Positions 41,838 through 55,888 are shown, counted from the stretch's first letter. The stretch: 64,000 nucleotides of DNA from Pseudomonas putida (GCA_029953615.1 CP124529.1:1240001-1304000), one strand, 5' to 3'. Notes: a model not told the origin generated them from the letters alone. Program-made: numbers and translations.

Positions 41838-43186
41838 GCAAGGCCTCCCGCTGCCTGGGCGAACAGGCGCCCGCGTTCTTCGAAGTTCTTGAACATGTCG
41901 AGACTGGCGCACGCTGGCGACAGCAGCACGGCATCACCCGCCTGGGCCAGTTCGGCGCATTGCTGCACGGCGTCATCGAGAGTCTTCACACGCACCATCT
42001 GTACGCCATCGCCCAGGGCTTCGGCCAGGCGCTCGGCATCACGGCCAAGCAGTACCACGGCGCGGCAGAAGCGCTGGACCGGCTCGCGCAGCGCGGTGAA
42101 GTCGGCGCCCTTGCCATCACCACCGGCGATCAGCACCAGCTTGCCTTCGATATCGGCACCCAGGCCCTCGATGGCGGCCAGCGCAGCACCGACGTTGGTG
42201 GCCTTGGAATCGTCATACCAGTTCACGCCGTTGCGCTCGCGCACCCACTGGCAACGGTGGGCCAGGCCGCCGAACTCGCGCAGGGCTTCGAGCATCGGTT
42301 CGAACGGCAGGCCGGCAGCATGCCCCAGGGCCAGCGCCGCCAGGGCATTGCTCTGGTTGTGGGCACCACGAATCTTCAGCTCACGCGCCGGCATCAGCGC
42401 CTGGAACTCGAAGGCCAGGTATTTCTCGCCGTCCACTTCGCGCAGGCCGAAGGCCTTGAAATCCGGCTGGTTGAGGCCGAAGGTCCAGCATGGGCGGCCT
42501 TCCACCGGCAACGGCCGGGTCAGGGCGTCCTGGCGGTTGACCACGACCTGGCGGGCACCACGGAAGATCCGGTGCTTGGCCAGGTGATAGGCCGGCAGGC
42601 CGCTGTAGCGGTCCATGTGGTCTTCGCTGATGTTCAGCACGGTGGCCACTTCGGCGTTGAGCTGGTCGGTGGTTTCCAGCTGGAAGCTGGACAGTTCCAG
42701 CACGTACAGCTCGACGTCATCGGCCAGCAGGTCCAGCGCCGGGGTACCGAGGTTGCCCCCAACCGCCACGCGCTTGCCGGCCTTGGCAGCCATTTCGCCA
42801 ACCAGGGTGGTAACGGTGCTCTTGGCGTTGGAGCCGCTGATGGCAATGATCGGGGCCTTGGCGTGGCGAGCGAACAGCTCGATGTCGCCGGACAGCTTCA
42901 CGCCACGCGCGGCCGCCTGCTGCAGCGCCGGGGTGGCCAGGGCCAGGCCGGGGCTAACGTACAACTCGTTGGCGCGGCACAGGAAGTCCACGTCCAGCTC
43001 ACCACAGCGCACTTCCACCTGCGGGTAATCACGGCGCAGGGTGTCCAGTTCCGGCGGTTGCTCGCGGGTGTCGGCGACCGCAAAGGCAATGCCCCGGCTC
43101 GCCAGGAAGCGAACCAGGGACATGCCGCTCTTGCCGAGGCCGACAACGATGCGGAATTGGTCGGAAGCGATCAATGACACGCTCAT
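41834..43186 (-). CDS. murD: UDP-N-acetylmuramoylalanine--D-glutamate ligase MurD
   Basis: The product has 450 residues. The ATP loop is ISGSNAKSTVTTLVG, with Ala where most Mur ligases have Gly before the Lys, a variant I recall as usual in Pseudomonas. NISEDHMDRY and WYDDSKATNVGAAL are Mur ligase motifs. It adds D-Glu to UDP-MurNAc-L-Ala. It begins directly after the mraY stop (TAGATG). Confidence 0.97.
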   Translation of the reverse strand: MSVSLIASDQFRIVVGLGKSGMSLVRFLASRGIAFAVADTREQPPELDTLRRDYPQVEVRCGELDVDFLCRANELYVSPGLALATPALQQAAARGVKLSGDIELFARHAKAPIIAISGSNAKSTVTTLVGEMAAKAGKRVAVGGNLGTPALDLLADDVELYVLELSSFQLETTDQLNAEVATVLNISEDHMDRYSGLPAYHLAKHRIFRGARQVVVNRQDALTRPLPVEGRPCWTFGLNQPDFKAFGLREVDGEKYLAFEFQALMPARELKIRGAHNQSNALAALALGHAAGLPFEPMLEALREFGGLAHRCQWVRERNGVNWYDDSKATNVGAALAAIEGLGADIEGKLVLIAGGDGKGADFTALREPVQRFCRAVVLLGRDAERLAEALGDGVQMVRVKTLDDAVQQCAELAQAGDAVLLSPACASLDMFKNFEERGRLFAQAAGGLA

Positions 43187-44269
43187 CTACCTCAGTTTCA
43201 GGGTTGCAAGGCCGATCAGCACCAGGATCACGGTGATGATCCAGAAGCGGACGATCACCCGTGGCTCTGGCCAGCCTTTGAGTTCAAAGTGGTGGTGGAT
43301 CGGCGCCATGCGGAACACGCGCTTGCCGGTGAGCTTGAACGAGGCAACCTGGATCACCACCGACAGGGTTTCCATGACGAACACGCCGCCCATGATGAAC
43401 AGCACGATTTCCTGGCGGACGATCACGGCGATGGTGCCCAGCGCGGCACCCAGCGCCAGCGCGCCGACGTCCCCCATGAACACCTGCGCCGGGTAGGTGT
43501 TGAACCACAGGAAGCCCAGGCCGGCACCGATCAGCGCGCCGCAGAACACGATCAGCTCGCCCGAGCCCGGCACGTACGGGATCAGCAGGTATTCGGCGAA
43601 CTTCACGTTGCCCGACAGGTAGCAGAAGATGCCCAGGGCACCGCCCACCATCACCGTCGGCATGATCGCCAGGCCGTCGAGGCCGTCGGTAAGGTTGACC
43701 GCGTTGCTCGAACCGACAATGACGAAGTAGGTCAGCACGACGAAGCCGATGCCCAGAGGAATGGTGACATCCTTGATGAACGGCAGGATCAGCGTGGTTT
43801 CGACGCTGGTCGGCGCGGTCTTGTACAGGAAGATGGCTGCAGCCAGGCCGAACACCGACTGCCAGAAGTACTTCCAGCGGCTAGGCAGGCCGCGCGAGTT
43901 CTTTTCGATGACCTTGCGGTAGTCGTCAACCCAGCCGATGGCACCGAATGCCAGGGTAACGATGAGCACAACCCACACATAGCGGTTGGTCAGGTCGGCC
44001 CACAGCAGGGTACTGACGGCAATGGCGGACAGGATCAGCGCCCCGCCCATGGTCGGGGTGCCGGACTTGGACAGGTGCGATTGCGGGCCGTCGTTACGCA
44101 CGGCCTGGCCGATCTGGCGGATTTGCAGGGTACGGATCATCCACGGCCCCAGCCACAGCGCCAGGGACAACGCGGTCAGCACACCCAGAATCCCGCGCAG
44201 GGACAGGTACTGGAAGACCGCGAAGCCTTTGTGGAACTGTTGCAGATACTCGGCCAACAGCAGCAGCAT
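43187..44269 (-). CDS. mraY: Phospho-MurNAc-pentapeptide transferase MraY
   Basis: The product has 360 residues from the ATG at 44269, which overlaps the murF stop (TAATG). It has ten predicted membrane helices. The catalytic loops are present: GWVDDYRK with the Asp pair, [13 protein letters not shown] and [15 protein letters not shown]. It makes lipid I from UDP-MurNAc-pentapeptide and undecaprenyl phosphate. Confidence 0.98.
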   Translation of the reverse strand: MLLLLAEYLQQFHKGFAVFQYLSLRGILGVLTALSLALWLGPWMIRTLQIRQIGQAVRNDGPQSHLSKSGTPTMGGALILSAIAVSTLLWADLTNRYVWVVLIVTLAFGAIGWVDDYRKVIEKNSRGLPSRWKYFWQSVFGLAAAIFLYKTAPTSVETTLILPFIKDVTIPLGIGFVVLTYFVIVGSSNAVNLTDGLDGLAIMPTVMVGGALGIFCYLSGNVKFAEYLLIPYVPGSGELIVFCGALIGAGLGFLWFNTYPAQVFMGDVGALALGAALGTIAVIVRQEIVLFIMGGVFVMETLSVVIQVASFKLTGKRVFRMAPIHHHFELKGWPEPRVIVRFWIITVILVLIGLATLKLR

Positions 44270-45636
44270 TAATGTTTCTCCCCGCTGGCACCGCACAATG
44301 CCGCCACGACGTTTTCCATCGCAGCGCTGCGCGAGCCCTTGATCAAGATAGTGGTGTCGCTGGCATTCTCGGCGCCAACTGCGTCGATCAACTCAGCTTG
44401 AGTAGCGAAATGGCGACCATTGGCGCCGAACGCCTTGACCGCGTGTGTCATGTTGGAACCCACTGCGTAAAGCGCATCGACCTTGCCGCGCGCGTAGTCA
44501 CCCACCTGACGGTGGCCTTCCTCCGCCCATTGCCCCAGTTCGCCGATATCCCCAAGCACCAGAACGGTGCGCCCGGAAAAGCCGGCGAGTATATCAATGG
44601 CCGCGCACATGGAGGTGGGATTTGCGTTGTAACTGTCGTCGATCACCCGCACGCCATTCGGCGCGATCTGCGCCACGGTACGGCCCTTGACCGGTTGCAT
44701 GGCAGCCAGGCCGGCAGCGATGCCGCTCAGGCTCAGACCAACGGCATGGGCAGCGGCGGCGGCGGCCAGGGCGTTGCTGACGTTGTGCTCACCGAGCACA
44801 TTGAGTTGCACGTCTACCTCGTCGCCAGCGCCATGCAGCTTGAATGACGGGCAACCACGGGCATCGCGACCGATATCGGTGGCGTAGAAATCGGCACTGG
44901 CATTGCTGCGGGCGAAGCTGAAGACCTTGTGCGCGCCGGCACGCGCCTTCCAGATATCAAAAGCCTTGTCGTCCAGATTGAGGATGGCGATACCGCCCTC
45001 GCCCAGGCCTTCGAGGATCTCGCCCTTGGCTTCGACGATCTTCTCCGGGCCGCCGAACTCGCCCACGTGGGCGGTACCGGCGTTGTTGATGATGACCACC
45101 TGGGGCCGGGTCAGGCCCACGGTGTAGCGGATCTCGCCAATGCGCGAGGCGCCCAGCTCGATCACCGCGGCACTGTGCTCGGGAGCGATCTCCAGCAGGG
45201 TCAGCGGCGCGCCGAGGTCGTTGTTCAGGTTGCCGCGGGTGGCGTGCACCAGGCCACGGGTACGCAGGATGCTGGCGAGCATCTCCTTGACCGTGGTCTT
45301 GCCGCTGGAACCGGTAATGGCCACCACCGGCTTGTCGTAGGCGGCGCGGTTCAGTGCACCGAGTTGGCCCAGGGCCAGGCGGCAATCGGCAACCAGCAGC
45401 TGCGGCAGGTCGACATCGGCCACTACACGCTCGACCAGGGCCGCGACAGCGCCCTTGCCCTTTACATCGGCCAGGTAGTCGTGGCCATCGAAGCGCGGGC
45501 CGGCCAGGGCGACGAACAGTTGCCCGGCGCCAACGCTGCGGCTGTCGATGCTGACACCCGTGAAGGTGGCGTCGGCACCAACGTGTTGACCACTCAGTGC
45601 TGTGGTCAGCTGGCTGAGTGACAGCGGCTTAAGCAT
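44269..45636 (-). CDS. murF: UDP-MurNAc-tripeptide--D-Ala-D-Ala ligase MurF
   Basis: The product has 455 residues from the ATG at 45636 ([16 protein letters not shown]). It has the ATP loop [17 protein letters not shown], the motif [11 protein letters not shown] and the C-domain [13 protein letters not shown]. It adds D-Ala-D-Ala to complete the pentapeptide precursor. The start overlaps the murE end by 8 bases. Confidence 0.97.
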   Translation of the reverse strand: MLKPLSLSQLTTALSGQHVGADATFTGVSIDSRSVGAGQLFVALAGPRFDGHDYLADVKGKGAVAALVERVVADVDLPQLLVADCRLALGQLGALNRAAYDKPVVAITGSSGKTTVKEMLASILRTRGLVHATRGNLNNDLGAPLTLLEIAPEHSAAVIELGASRIGEIRYTVGLTRPQVVIINNAGTAHVGEFGGPEKIVEAKGEILEGLGEGGIAILNLDDKAFDIWKARAGAHKVFSFARSNASADFYATDIGRDARGCPSFKLHGAGDEVDVQLNVLGEHNVSNALAAAAAAHAVGLSLSGIAAGLAAMQPVKGRTVAQIAPNGVRVIDDSYNANPTSMCAAIDILAGFSGRTVLVLGDIGELGQWAEEGHRQVGDYARGKVDALYAVGSNMTHAVKAFGANGRHFATQAELIDAVGAENASDTTILIKGSRSAAMENVVAALCGASGEKH

Positions 45637-47115
45637 GTGGAGCCTCCCAGGCTGCAAGTGCCTTTTCGGCCTCGGTCAGATCGGAGAAATCATGGCGCTC
45701 GCCATTGATCTCCTGGTAATCCTCGTGCCCCTTGCCGGCCAGCACGATCACATCGTCGGCAGCGGCAGTGGCGACCAGGTGCGCGATGGCTTCGCCACGA
45801 CCGGCAACGAACTCGACCTCCGCAGGCCTGGCGAAACCCGGACGGATGTCGTCAAAGATGCGAAGCGGGTCTTCAGTACGTGGGTTGTCGTCGGTGACCA
45901 GCACGCGATCGGCCAAGCGCTCGGCCACTTCGGCCATCAGCGGCCGCTTGCCACGGTCACGGTCGCCACCGCAGCCGAACAGGCACAGCAGCTTGCCGTG
46001 GGCGTGTGGGCGCAGGGCTTCGAGTACTTTTTCCAGGGCATCCGGGGTGTGCGCGTAGTCGACCACTACCAGCGGCTTGTCGCCACCTCCCAGGCGCTGC
46101 ATGCGGCCGATCGGCCCCTGCAGCTGCGGGGTGACTTCAAGAATTTCGTCCAGCGCATAATCCAGCGCCAGCAACGTCGCCACGGCGGCGAGCATGTTGC
46201 TCAAGTTGAAGCGGCCCAGCAACTGGCTGCGCAGGGTACGTTCCCCCTGGGCGGTAACCAGGGTGGCGCGCACGCCATCGTCATTGAACACGGCTTCGCG
46301 GCAGTACAGCGAGGCCTCCGGGTTCTCCAGGCTGTAACTGAGCAACCGGGTCTCGATATGGTCGACACTCGGGCGGCGAGCGAAGTCGGCGGCCAGGCGA
46401 CGGCCGAAATCGTCATCCAGGTTGACCACCTGGCAACGCAGGCTCGGCCAGGAGAACAGCTTGGCCTTGGCGGCCTCGTAGGCCTCCATGCTGCCGTGGT
46501 AGTCCAGGTGGTCGCGGGACAGGTTGGTCATGACCGCAATGTCGAATTCCAGCGCGGCGACCCGGCCCTGCTCCAGGGCATGGGAGGACACCTCCATGGC
46601 CACGGCCTTGGCGCCCCCTTTCTTGAGATCGTTGAGGGTCGACTGGACGGCGATCGGGTCGGGCGTGGTCAGGCGGCCGCTCTGCAGCTCACCATAGAAA
46701 CCGGTACCCAGGGTGCCGATCAGGCCGCAGCGCTGGCCAAGCAGGTCGAGCGCCTGGGCCACCAGCTGGGTGACGCTGGTCTTGCCGTTGGTACCGGTCA
46801 CGCCGACCAGGTTCAGCTGGCGGCTCGGTTCGCCATAGAAACGCCCGGCGATGTCCGAAAGCTGCGCGATCAGGCCCTTGACCGGAATCAGCGGCACCTC
46901 GGTCAGCGGCAGCACGGTTGCACCCTGTTCTTCATAAGCCACGGCGGCGGCGCCACGGGCCAAGGCGTCGGCGATATGCTCGCGGCCATCGACCTTGGCA
47001 CCCGGCACGGCCAGGAACAGATCGCCCGGGCGCACATTGCGGCTGTCCAGGGTCAGTTCACGGATCAGCGGGTCACGGCTGGCGTGAGCGAAAAGCTTGC
47101 TCAATGGCATTGTCA

Positions 47116-47116
<1 letters not shown>
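45629..47116 (-). CDS. murE: UDP-MurNAc-L-Ala-D-Glu--meso-diaminopimelate ligase MurE
   Basis: The product has about 495 residues. Three closely spaced ATGs (47119, 47116, 47110) follow a GGAGGG site; 47116 gives the best spacing and overlaps the ftsI stop by one base (TGATG). The ATP loop is VGVTGTNGKTSVTQLV. The substrate-selecting motif reads DNPRTEDP, which specifies meso-diaminopimelate, as expected for a Gram-negative wall. A much longer in-frame extension across ftsI is a shadow. Confidence 0.97.
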
Positions 47117-49147
<2,031 letters not shown>

Positions 49148-49151
<4 letters not shown>

Positions 49152-50095
49152 CGCAGTTTCTCCGCCACGCGCATCACGGCGCTACGCGAACGTGGGTTGG
49201 CCTTGAGCTCGGCTTCGGAGGCGAACTGGGCCTTGCCGATGAGCTTGATTTTCGGCTCGAAGACCTTGTGCTGAACCGGCAGGTTGCGCGGCAGGTTGTC
49301 GGCCTCACCTTTCACCAGCTTGCGCATGAACAGTTTGACGATACGGTCTTCCAGCGAGTGGAAGCTGATGACCGCCAGGCGACCACCGACTTCGAGCGCA
49401 TCGAGTGCGGCCTCGAGGCCGGCCTCAAGGTCGCCCAGCTCGTTGTTGACGTGAATGCGAAGCCCCTGGAAGGCACGGGTTGCCGGGTTTTTGCCCTTCT
49501 CCCATGCCGGGTTGGCCACCTTGAGCACCTCTGCCAGGTCGGCGGTACGGGTGAACGGCTGTTTTTCGCGACGCTCGACCACGGCTCGCGCCATGCGCCC
49601 GGCGAAGCGTTCCTCGCCATACTCCTTGAAGACACGGGCGATTTCTTCCACTGGCGCAGTGGCGATGAACTCTGCAGCGCTGATGCCTTGGTCCGGGTTC
49701 ATGCGCATGTCCAGCGGGCCATCATTGAGGAAGCTGAACCCCCGCTCGGGGTCATCCAGCTGTGGCGAAGACACGCCCAGGTCCAGCAGCACACCACTGA
49801 CCTTGCCGTGCAGGCCGCGCTCGGCCACCTCCGCACCCAGCTCGGCAAAGCTGCGCTGCACAATGACAAAGCGGCCGTCTTCGGCCGCCAGCGCTTGCCC
49901 CGTGGCAATCGCCTGTGGATCTTTGTCGAAACCCAGCAGCCGCCCTTGCGGCCCGAGTTTGCTGAGAATCAGCCGGCTGTGCCCGCCACGGCCAAAGGTG
50001 CCGTCCAGATAGCAACCGTCGGCGCGCAGGGCCAATGCCTCGACAGCTTCGTCGAGCAGGACGGTAATGTGGTTGAAGCCGCTATCTATGGTCAC
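49148..50095 (-). CDS. rsmH: 16S rRNA m4C1402 methyltransferase RsmH
   Basis: The product has 315 residues from a GTG overlapping the mraZ stop (GTGA). It starts [21 protein letters not shown] and has the SAM motif [16 protein letters not shown] and the family block [19 protein letters not shown]. It methylates N4 of C1402 in 16S rRNA; RsmI, encoded 1.2 kb away, modifies the ribose of the same nucleotide. Confidence 0.97.
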
Positions 50096-50547
50096 AGGAT
50101 CAGGTCACGCAATTCGTCGGGCATGGCGCCCGGTTGTTGAATAGCTGCAAGGTCGGCTGCCGAAACCGCGTTCCAGGCATCTTCATCCCACAGCTGGAAT
50201 TTGTTCAGTTGCCCCACCAGCATCGCCTTCTTGTCGAGCTTGGCGTACTCGCGCAGACGGGGCGGCACCAGGAAACGCCCACTGCCATCGAGCTCCAGGT
50301 CAACCGCATTACCGATCAGCAAACGCTGCAGGCGACGGTTTTCCTCACGCAACGATGGCAAGGCACGCAACTTGGCTTCTATCTGTTCCCACTCATCGAG
50401 GGGATAAACACACAAGCAGGGGTCAACGGCGTCGATGGTCACGATCAGCTGACCATTGCAACGCGAATCGAGCTCGTCACGGTACCGGCTCGGCATGGCG
50501 AGACGGCCCTTGGCATCGAGGCTGACGGCGTTGGCTCCGCGGAACAC
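50092..50547 (-). CDS. mraZ: Transcriptional regulator MraZ
   Basis: The product has 151 residues from a GTG at 50547 ([20 protein letters not shown]), with GGGGAA about 8 bases upstream. The start six codons earlier is less likely because the family begins at (M)FRG. It has two SpoVT/AbrB-like halves, each with a DAKGR or DGSGRF motif. MraZ forms a ring and represses its own dcw operon by binding spaced repeats. Three such repeats lie 43 bases upstream. Confidence 0.95.
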   Translation of the reverse strand: MFRGANAVSLDAKGRLAMPSRYRDELDSRCNGQLIVTIDAVDPCLCVYPLDEWEQIEAKLRALPSLREENRRLQRLLIGNAVDLELDGSGRFLVPPRLREYAKLDKKAMLVGQLNKFQLWDEDAWNAVSAADLAAIQQPGAMPDELRDLIL

Positions 50548-50588
50548 GGCTGCGATTCCCCACAATGTTAGCTTTTTTGTGTCAGAAA

Positions 50589-50617
50589 ACCCACTTCATC
50601 CCACTTTCTGCCACTTG
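50589..50617 (-). promoter_or_regulatory. MraZ operator: three 10-bp-spaced repeats
   Basis: On the plus strand CCACTT occurs at 50591, 50601 and 50611. On the coding strand this gives AAGTGGC, AAGTGGG and AAGTGGG with an exact 10-base period. MraZ binds TGGG-type repeats of this spacing. The array covers the predicted transcription start of the promoter below, consistent with autorepression. Confidence 0.85.
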
Positions 50618-50622
50618 CGCAC

Positions 50623-50652
50623 ACTATAGGAATCCGCCCGCAGCACCGTCAA
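50623..50652 (-). promoter_or_regulatory. Sigma70-type promoter of the dcw cluster
   Basis: On the minus strand TTGACG and TATAGT are separated by 18 bases, an excellent match for a housekeeping promoter. The predicted start falls near 50616, within the MraZ repeats and about 70 bases before the mraZ GTG. The stretch 50653-50854 upstream is AT-rich and shows no further feature I can support. Confidence 0.75.
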
Positions 50653-50854
50653 GGCACGTTCGGAAGGAAAAGCCTTACAGGACCGAGATTTAGCGCAATA
50701 AAGGAATGCGGAAGGACTACCAGAGAGAAAAAAACACGAGAAAAATCAAACCCACGCAAGCACGTGCAGTTCAAAGTTAAAGTGATTTATCAAGAGTAAG
50801 ATTTTTTCGGTATTACCAACGGGCATCTGCTATCGATTCAAGCAGGGAAGGAAA

Positions 50855-51217
50855 GGTGGAGAGTCGATCTGTAAGCCGGGTTTTGTCGAGAACAGTCATT
50901 CCTCTACGACGGCCATCACTGGACGCCTCTAGCAACCTACCCGGTTCCGACGCGGGCCACGCCTGATGGAACCCTATTTGGTCTTGCTCCGAGTGGGGTT
51001 TACCTAGCCACGAACTGTTGCCAGCCGTGCGGTGCGCTCTTACCGCACCTTTTCACCCTTACCGGCACCGAAATGCTTAGGCGGTTATTTTCTGTGGCAC
51101 TTTCCGTAGGCTCGCGCCTCCCAGGCGTTACCTGGCACTCTGCCCTATGGAGCCCGGACTTTCCTCCCCCTGCTTTTGCGGAACAAAAGCAGGCAGCGAC
51201 TGTCCGATCGACTCTCC
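50855..51217 (-). ncRNA. rnpB: RNase P RNA component
   Basis: A bacterial type A RNase P RNA of about 360 bases. The ends pair in the P1 helix (5' GGAGAGTCGATCGGACAGTC, 3' GAUCGACUCUCC). Conserved cores include AGGAAAGTCCGGGCTCC near the 5' end and GTAAACCCCACTCGGAGCAA, with AGATAA-type sequences replaced by TAAGCATTTCGG. It processes tRNA 5' ends with RnpA. The exact ends are uncertain by a few bases. Confidence 0.97.
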
Positions 51218-51225
51218 GCCGACAA

Positions 51226-51253
51226 GATTAACGGCACGCGCGCCCAACGACAA
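51226..51253 (-). promoter_or_regulatory. Sigma70-type promoter of rnpB
   Basis: On the minus strand TTGTCG and TTAATC are separated by 16 bases, and the -10 ends 8 or 9 bases before the predicted 5' end of RNase P RNA. It lies in the 65-base gap after the rsmI stop. Confidence 0.5.
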
Positions 51254-51282
51254 GCAATACCGGCATTTATATCAATATGCCA

Positions 51283-52158
51283 CTATTCGGCTTTCTGCTT
51301 TTCCAGGGCAAGTTGATACAGCAGGTTCTTGCGCACCCCGGTAATTTCCGCAGCCAGCGCCGCCGCCCGCTTGAGCGGCAGCTCGGCCAGCAGCAGGTCG
51401 AGCACCCGCTGCGCCTCGGCACTGATCGCCTGCTCGCCCTCCGGCGCACTCCAGCCACCGACCAGCACCACGCACTCGCCGCGCTGCTGGTTGCTGTCGC
51501 CGGCAACGAACGCGCGCAGATCAGCCAGCGGCAGGCCCTTGAGGGTCTCGAAGGTCTTGGTCAGCTCGCGCGCCAACAGCGCCGGGCGCTCGCCACCGAA
51601 CACCGCCTCCATGTCTTCAAGGCATTCCAGGATGCGGTGGGGGGCCTCATAGAAGATCAGCGTGCGCGGTTCTTCCTTTACCTGCTCCAGGCGCGCCCGG
51701 CGCCCCGCCGTCTTGGCTGGCAGGAAGCCTTCGAAAATGAAGCGGTCCGAGGGCAGGCCGGCCGCCGACAGGGCGGCGATCAGAGCACAGGCGCCCGGCA
51801 CCGGCACCACGTTCACCCCGGCAGCTCGCGCCTGGCGCACCAGGTGGTAGCCGGGATCGGAAATCAGCGGCGTGCCGGCGTCGGATACCAGTGCCACATT
51901 CTCGCCTGCCAGCAGCTTGGTGAGAAAACGCCCGCCCTCGTCACGCTCGTTGTGCTCATGGCAGGCCGCCAGCGGCGTGTCGATGCCGAAGTGCTGCAGC
52001 AGGCGGACCGAATGGCGAGTATCTTCCGCCGCGATCAGGGCCACGTCCGCCAGCACCTTCAGCGCCCGGGCGCTCATGTCGTCGAGGTTGCCGATGGGGG
52101 TTGCGACCACATACAGCGTCCCCACGGTGGATTTCGAAGCCCCTGCCACATCAGTCAC
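51283..52158 (-). CDS. rsmI: 16S rRNA 2'-O-methyltransferase RsmI
   Basis: The product has 291 residues from the GTG at 52158 ((M)[20 protein letters not shown]); a GTG three codons upstream is a less likely alternative. It is a tetrapyrrole-methylase-fold SAM enzyme with [14 protein letters not shown], the [11 protein letters not shown] block and [14 protein letters not shown]. It methylates the 2'-OH of C1402 in 16S rRNA. It is divergent from lpoA across 186 bases. Confidence 0.96.
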   Translation of the reverse strand: MTDVAGASKSTVGTLYVVATPIGNLDDMSARALKVLADVALIAAEDTRHSVRLLQHFGIDTPLAACHEHNERDEGGRFLTKLLAGENVALVSDAGTPLISDPGYHLVRQARAAGVNVVPVPGACALIAALSAAGLPSDRFIFEGFLPAKTAGRRARLEQVKEEPRTLIFYEAPHRILECLEDMEAVFGGERPALLARELTKTFETLKGLPLADLRAFVAGDSNQQRGECVVLVGGWSAPEGEQAISAEAQRVLDLLLAELPLKRAAALAAEITGVRKNLLYQLALEKQKAE

Positions 52159-52344
52159 TGCGCACACCTGTCGTTCGGATCAAAGGCGCTATTGTAGCCC
52201 GAGCGCCTGCAACAGGGCGCAAAGAACTTCGCCAACGACCGGTGGCAGGCCACCTATAGTGAAGGTTCGACACGGCGACATCGCGCCCCGGCCAGCGCTT
52301 GGGTACAATTGCCGGCCACCTTGATCGAGTAACAGGACCTTTAC

Positions 52345-54162
52345 ATGATCGCTTGCCTGCGGCTGTTCACAGCCCTCTGCCTTGCCGCCCTGCTGGCGGC
52401 CTGCGCCAGCTCGCCCTCATCCAGCCTGGGCGAACTGCCACGCACCCCGGACGCCAGCATCGAGCAACTGCTCGAAAAGGCTGCTTCCAGCAAGTCCGCG
52501 GAAGACGCCGCCTTGCTGCGCCTGAGCGCAGCCGACCTGGCCTACAAGCAGAAGGACTTCCCCCGCGCCGCACGCATCCTCGAGCAGGTGCCGCTGGACA
52601 CGCTCAAACCGGCCCAGCAAGTGTTCGCCAGCACCCTCGGCGCCGAGCTGGCCATGAGCCGCAACCAGCCCAAGGCTGCCCTGACCGCCCTGGCCCACCC
52701 TAGCCTGCAGCGCATCGCCGAACTGCCGGAAGAGCAGCAAGCGCGCACCTACAGCGTGCACGCGGCCGCCCTCGAAGCAGATGGCCAGGCCCTGGCGGCC
52801 GCACAACAGCGCGTACTGCTGGCTCCGCTGCTCAGCGGCCAGGCCGCCAGCGCCAACAATGACGCTATCTGGGCCCTGGTCGCCTCGCTGCCTGCAGAGC
52901 AACTGCAGCAGCCAGGCAACGACCAGACCCTGGCCGGCTGGACCAGCCTGGCCTTCGCCGTGAAAAGCGCCGGCACCCTGGAGCAGCAACAAGCCGCTAT
53001 CGATGCCTGGGTCAAGCAGCACCCGGACCATCCGGCCGCTCAACAGCTGCCGCTGGCGCTGACCAAGCTCAAGGAGCTGGCCAGCCAGCCACTGACCAGG
53101 ATTGCCCTGCTGCTGCCCCAGGAAGGCCCGCTGGCCGGGGTTGCCCGAGCCCTGCGTGACGGCTTCATGGCTGCGCACTTCCAGGCCCAGCAAGCCGGCC
53201 AGCAGGCGCCAGCGGTGCAGGTATTCGACAGCTCGCGCATCGGCTCGCTCGACGATTTCTATCGCCAGGCCCAGGCCGCAGGCGTACAGCTGGTGATCGG
53301 CCCGCTGGAAAAACCGTTGGTCAAGCAGCTGGCCGCCAAGCCACAACTGCCGATCACCACCCTGGCCCTGAATTACGCCGACGCCGGCCAGAAGGCTCCG
53401 CCGCAGCTGTTCCAGTTTGGCCTGGCTGCCGAAGACGAGGCCCGTGAAGTGGCCCGCCGCGCCCGCGCCGATGGCATGGTTCGCGCCGTGGCCCTGGTGC
53501 CAAGCGGCGAATGGGGTGACCGCGTGCTTGCTGCCTTCCGCCAGGATTGGGAAGGCAACGGTGGTACCCTGCTCGCCGCCGAGCGCATCGCCCAGCCGGT
53601 CGCCCTGGCCCAGCAGATTGCCGAACTGTTCCAGCTGCGCCAGAGCGAAGGCCGTGCCAAGAGCCTGCAGAGCACGGTAGGCGGCAGCATCGCCGCGCAG
53701 CCGTCGCGCCGCCAGGACATCGACTTCATCTTCCTCGCCTCGACCCCGCAACAGGCCCAGCAGATCAAGCCGACCCTGAACTTCCAGTACGCCGGCGACG
53801 TACCGGTCTACGCCACCTCGAACCTGTACAGCGCCAGTGGCGACGTCAACCAGTACAACGACATGAACGGCATCCGCTTCTGCGAAACCCCGTGGCTGCT
53901 CGACACCAGCAACAGCCTGCGTCAACAGGTCGTGCAGCAATGGCCACAAGCTGCCGGTAGCCTGGGCCGCCTGTATGCCATGGGCGTCGACGCCTACAGC
54001 CTGGCGCCGCGCCTGGGCCAGCTGAAAGCGCTGCCGGACAATCGCGTACTGGGCCTTTCGGGCAGCCTGAGCATGAACGCCAACCAGCGTGTCGAGCGCC
54101 AGCTGCCTTGGGCAGAGTTCGTCGGCGGCCAGGTCCAGCGCCTGCCTGACACCGCTCGTTGA
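52345..54162 (+). CDS. lpoA: Outer-membrane lipoprotein LpoA/LppC (penicillin-binding protein activator)
   Basis: The product has 605 residues. The lipoprotein signal ends at LLAAC (Cys20). The N-terminal half is a TPR-like helical domain and the C-terminal half resembles a periplasmic ligand-binding fold (RIALLLPQEGPLAGVARAL, VQVFDSSRIGSLDDFY). In E. coli LpoA activates PBP1A; Pseudomonas PBP1A may use other partners, so the target is inferred. It leads the lpoA-yraN-gmhA-dolP unit. Confidence 0.9.
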   Translation: MIACLRLFTALCLAALLAACASSPSSSLGELPRTPDASIEQLLEKAASSKSAEDAALLRLSAADLAYKQKDFPRAARILEQVPLDTLKPAQQVFASTLGAELAMSRNQPKAALTALAHPSLQRIAELPEEQQARTYSVHAAALEADGQALAAAQQRVLLAPLLSGQAASANNDAIWALVASLPAEQLQQPGNDQTLAGWTSLAFAVKSAGTLEQQQAAIDAWVKQHPDHPAAQQLPLALTKLKELASQPLTRIALLLPQEGPLAGVARALRDGFMAAHFQAQQAGQQAPAVQVFDSSRIGSLDDFYRQAQAAGVQLVIGPLEKPLVKQLAAKPQLPITTLALNYADAGQKAPPQLFQFGLAAEDEAREVARRARADGMVRAVALVPSGEWGDRVLAAFRQDWEGNGGTLLAAERIAQPVALAQQIAELFQLRQSEGRAKSLQSTVGGSIAAQPSRRQDIDFIFLASTPQQAQQIKPTLNFQYAGDVPVYATSNLYSASGDVNQYNDMNGIRFCETPWLLDTSNSLRQQVVQQWPQAAGSLGRLYAMGVDAYSLAPRLGQLKALPDNRVLGLSGSLSMNANQRVERQLPWAEFVGGQVQRLPDTAR

Positions 54163-54533
54163 TGGCAGCTGCGTCGCCCACCAGCGCCGGGCAGGCAGCG
54201 GAAACCCAGGCCCTGGAATACCTTCAAGGGCAGGGCCTGCAACTGCTGGCGCGTAACTGGCGGTGCAAAGGCGGTGAGCTTGATCTGGTCATGCTCGACG
54301 CCGATACAGTAGTATTCGTCGAAGTCCGCTACCGGTTGCACGCGGGCTTCGGTGGCGCTCTCGGCAGCATCGACGGGCGCAAGCAGAAACGGCTGGTGCT
54401 CGCCGCCAGCCTGTTCCTGCAGAAGGAGCCCCACTGGAGCAACCACCCCTGCCGCTTCGACGTAGTCGCCCTGCAGGGTAGCCACCATGCAGGCAAACCG
54501 CTTCAATGGCTGAAAAACGCCTTCGAATGCTGA
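54162..54533 (+). CDS. YraN family protein (UPF0102, endonuclease-like fold)
   Basis: The product has 123 residues; the ATG overlaps the lpoA stop by one base (TGATG). It has a PD-(D/E)XK nuclease-like core with GGELDLVMLDADTVVFVEVRYR, followed by the family block DGRKQKRLVLAASLFL. The catalytic Lys of the usual EVK/EVR motif appears as Arg, as in many members. The biological role is unknown. The position between lpoA and the SIS-domain gene is conserved from E. coli to Pseudomonas. Confidence 0.88.
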   Translation: MAAASPTSAGQAAETQALEYLQGQGLQLLARNWRCKGGELDLVMLDADTVVFVEVRYRLHAGFGGALGSIDGRKQKRLVLAASLFLQKEPHWSNHPCRFDVVALQGSHHAGKPLQWLKNAFEC

Positions 54534-54609
54534 ACCCACTCCGTTTTTTTGCTCTATGTTTCGCGGGCTGGTCGTTGTTGCGCGTAGCAAAGGCCACCGC
54601 CCCACTTAA

Positions 54610-55787
<1,178 letters not shown>

Positions 55788-55794
55788 TTCGTTA

Positions 55795-55888
55795 GCCTGT
55801 ACCGGCCTCTTCGCGGGCTTGCCCGCTCCCAAAGGGATACGCCAAACCCTGTGGGAGCGGGCAAGCCCGCGAAGAGGCCGGTACAGGC
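55795..55888. repeat. Inverted pair of REP elements, family A, with long perfect arms
   Basis: GCCTGTACCGGCCTCTTCGC continuing to GGGCTTGCCCGCTCCCA is matched by its exact complement, separated by only about 18 bases. It lies between dolP and the small lipoprotein gene in the same direction. Confidence 0.9.

Noticed and set aside
40590..42587. His/Gln-rich 665-codon open frame opposite ftsW and murD
   Set aside because: Low-complexity His, Gln and Ala content is typical of reversed GC-rich coding sequence; the real genes are on the minus strand.
50653..50854. Small gene in the AT-rich gap between the dcw promoter and rnpB
   Set aside because: No open frame with a ribosome site. The AT-richness fits an upstream promoter element and an RNA 3' flank.
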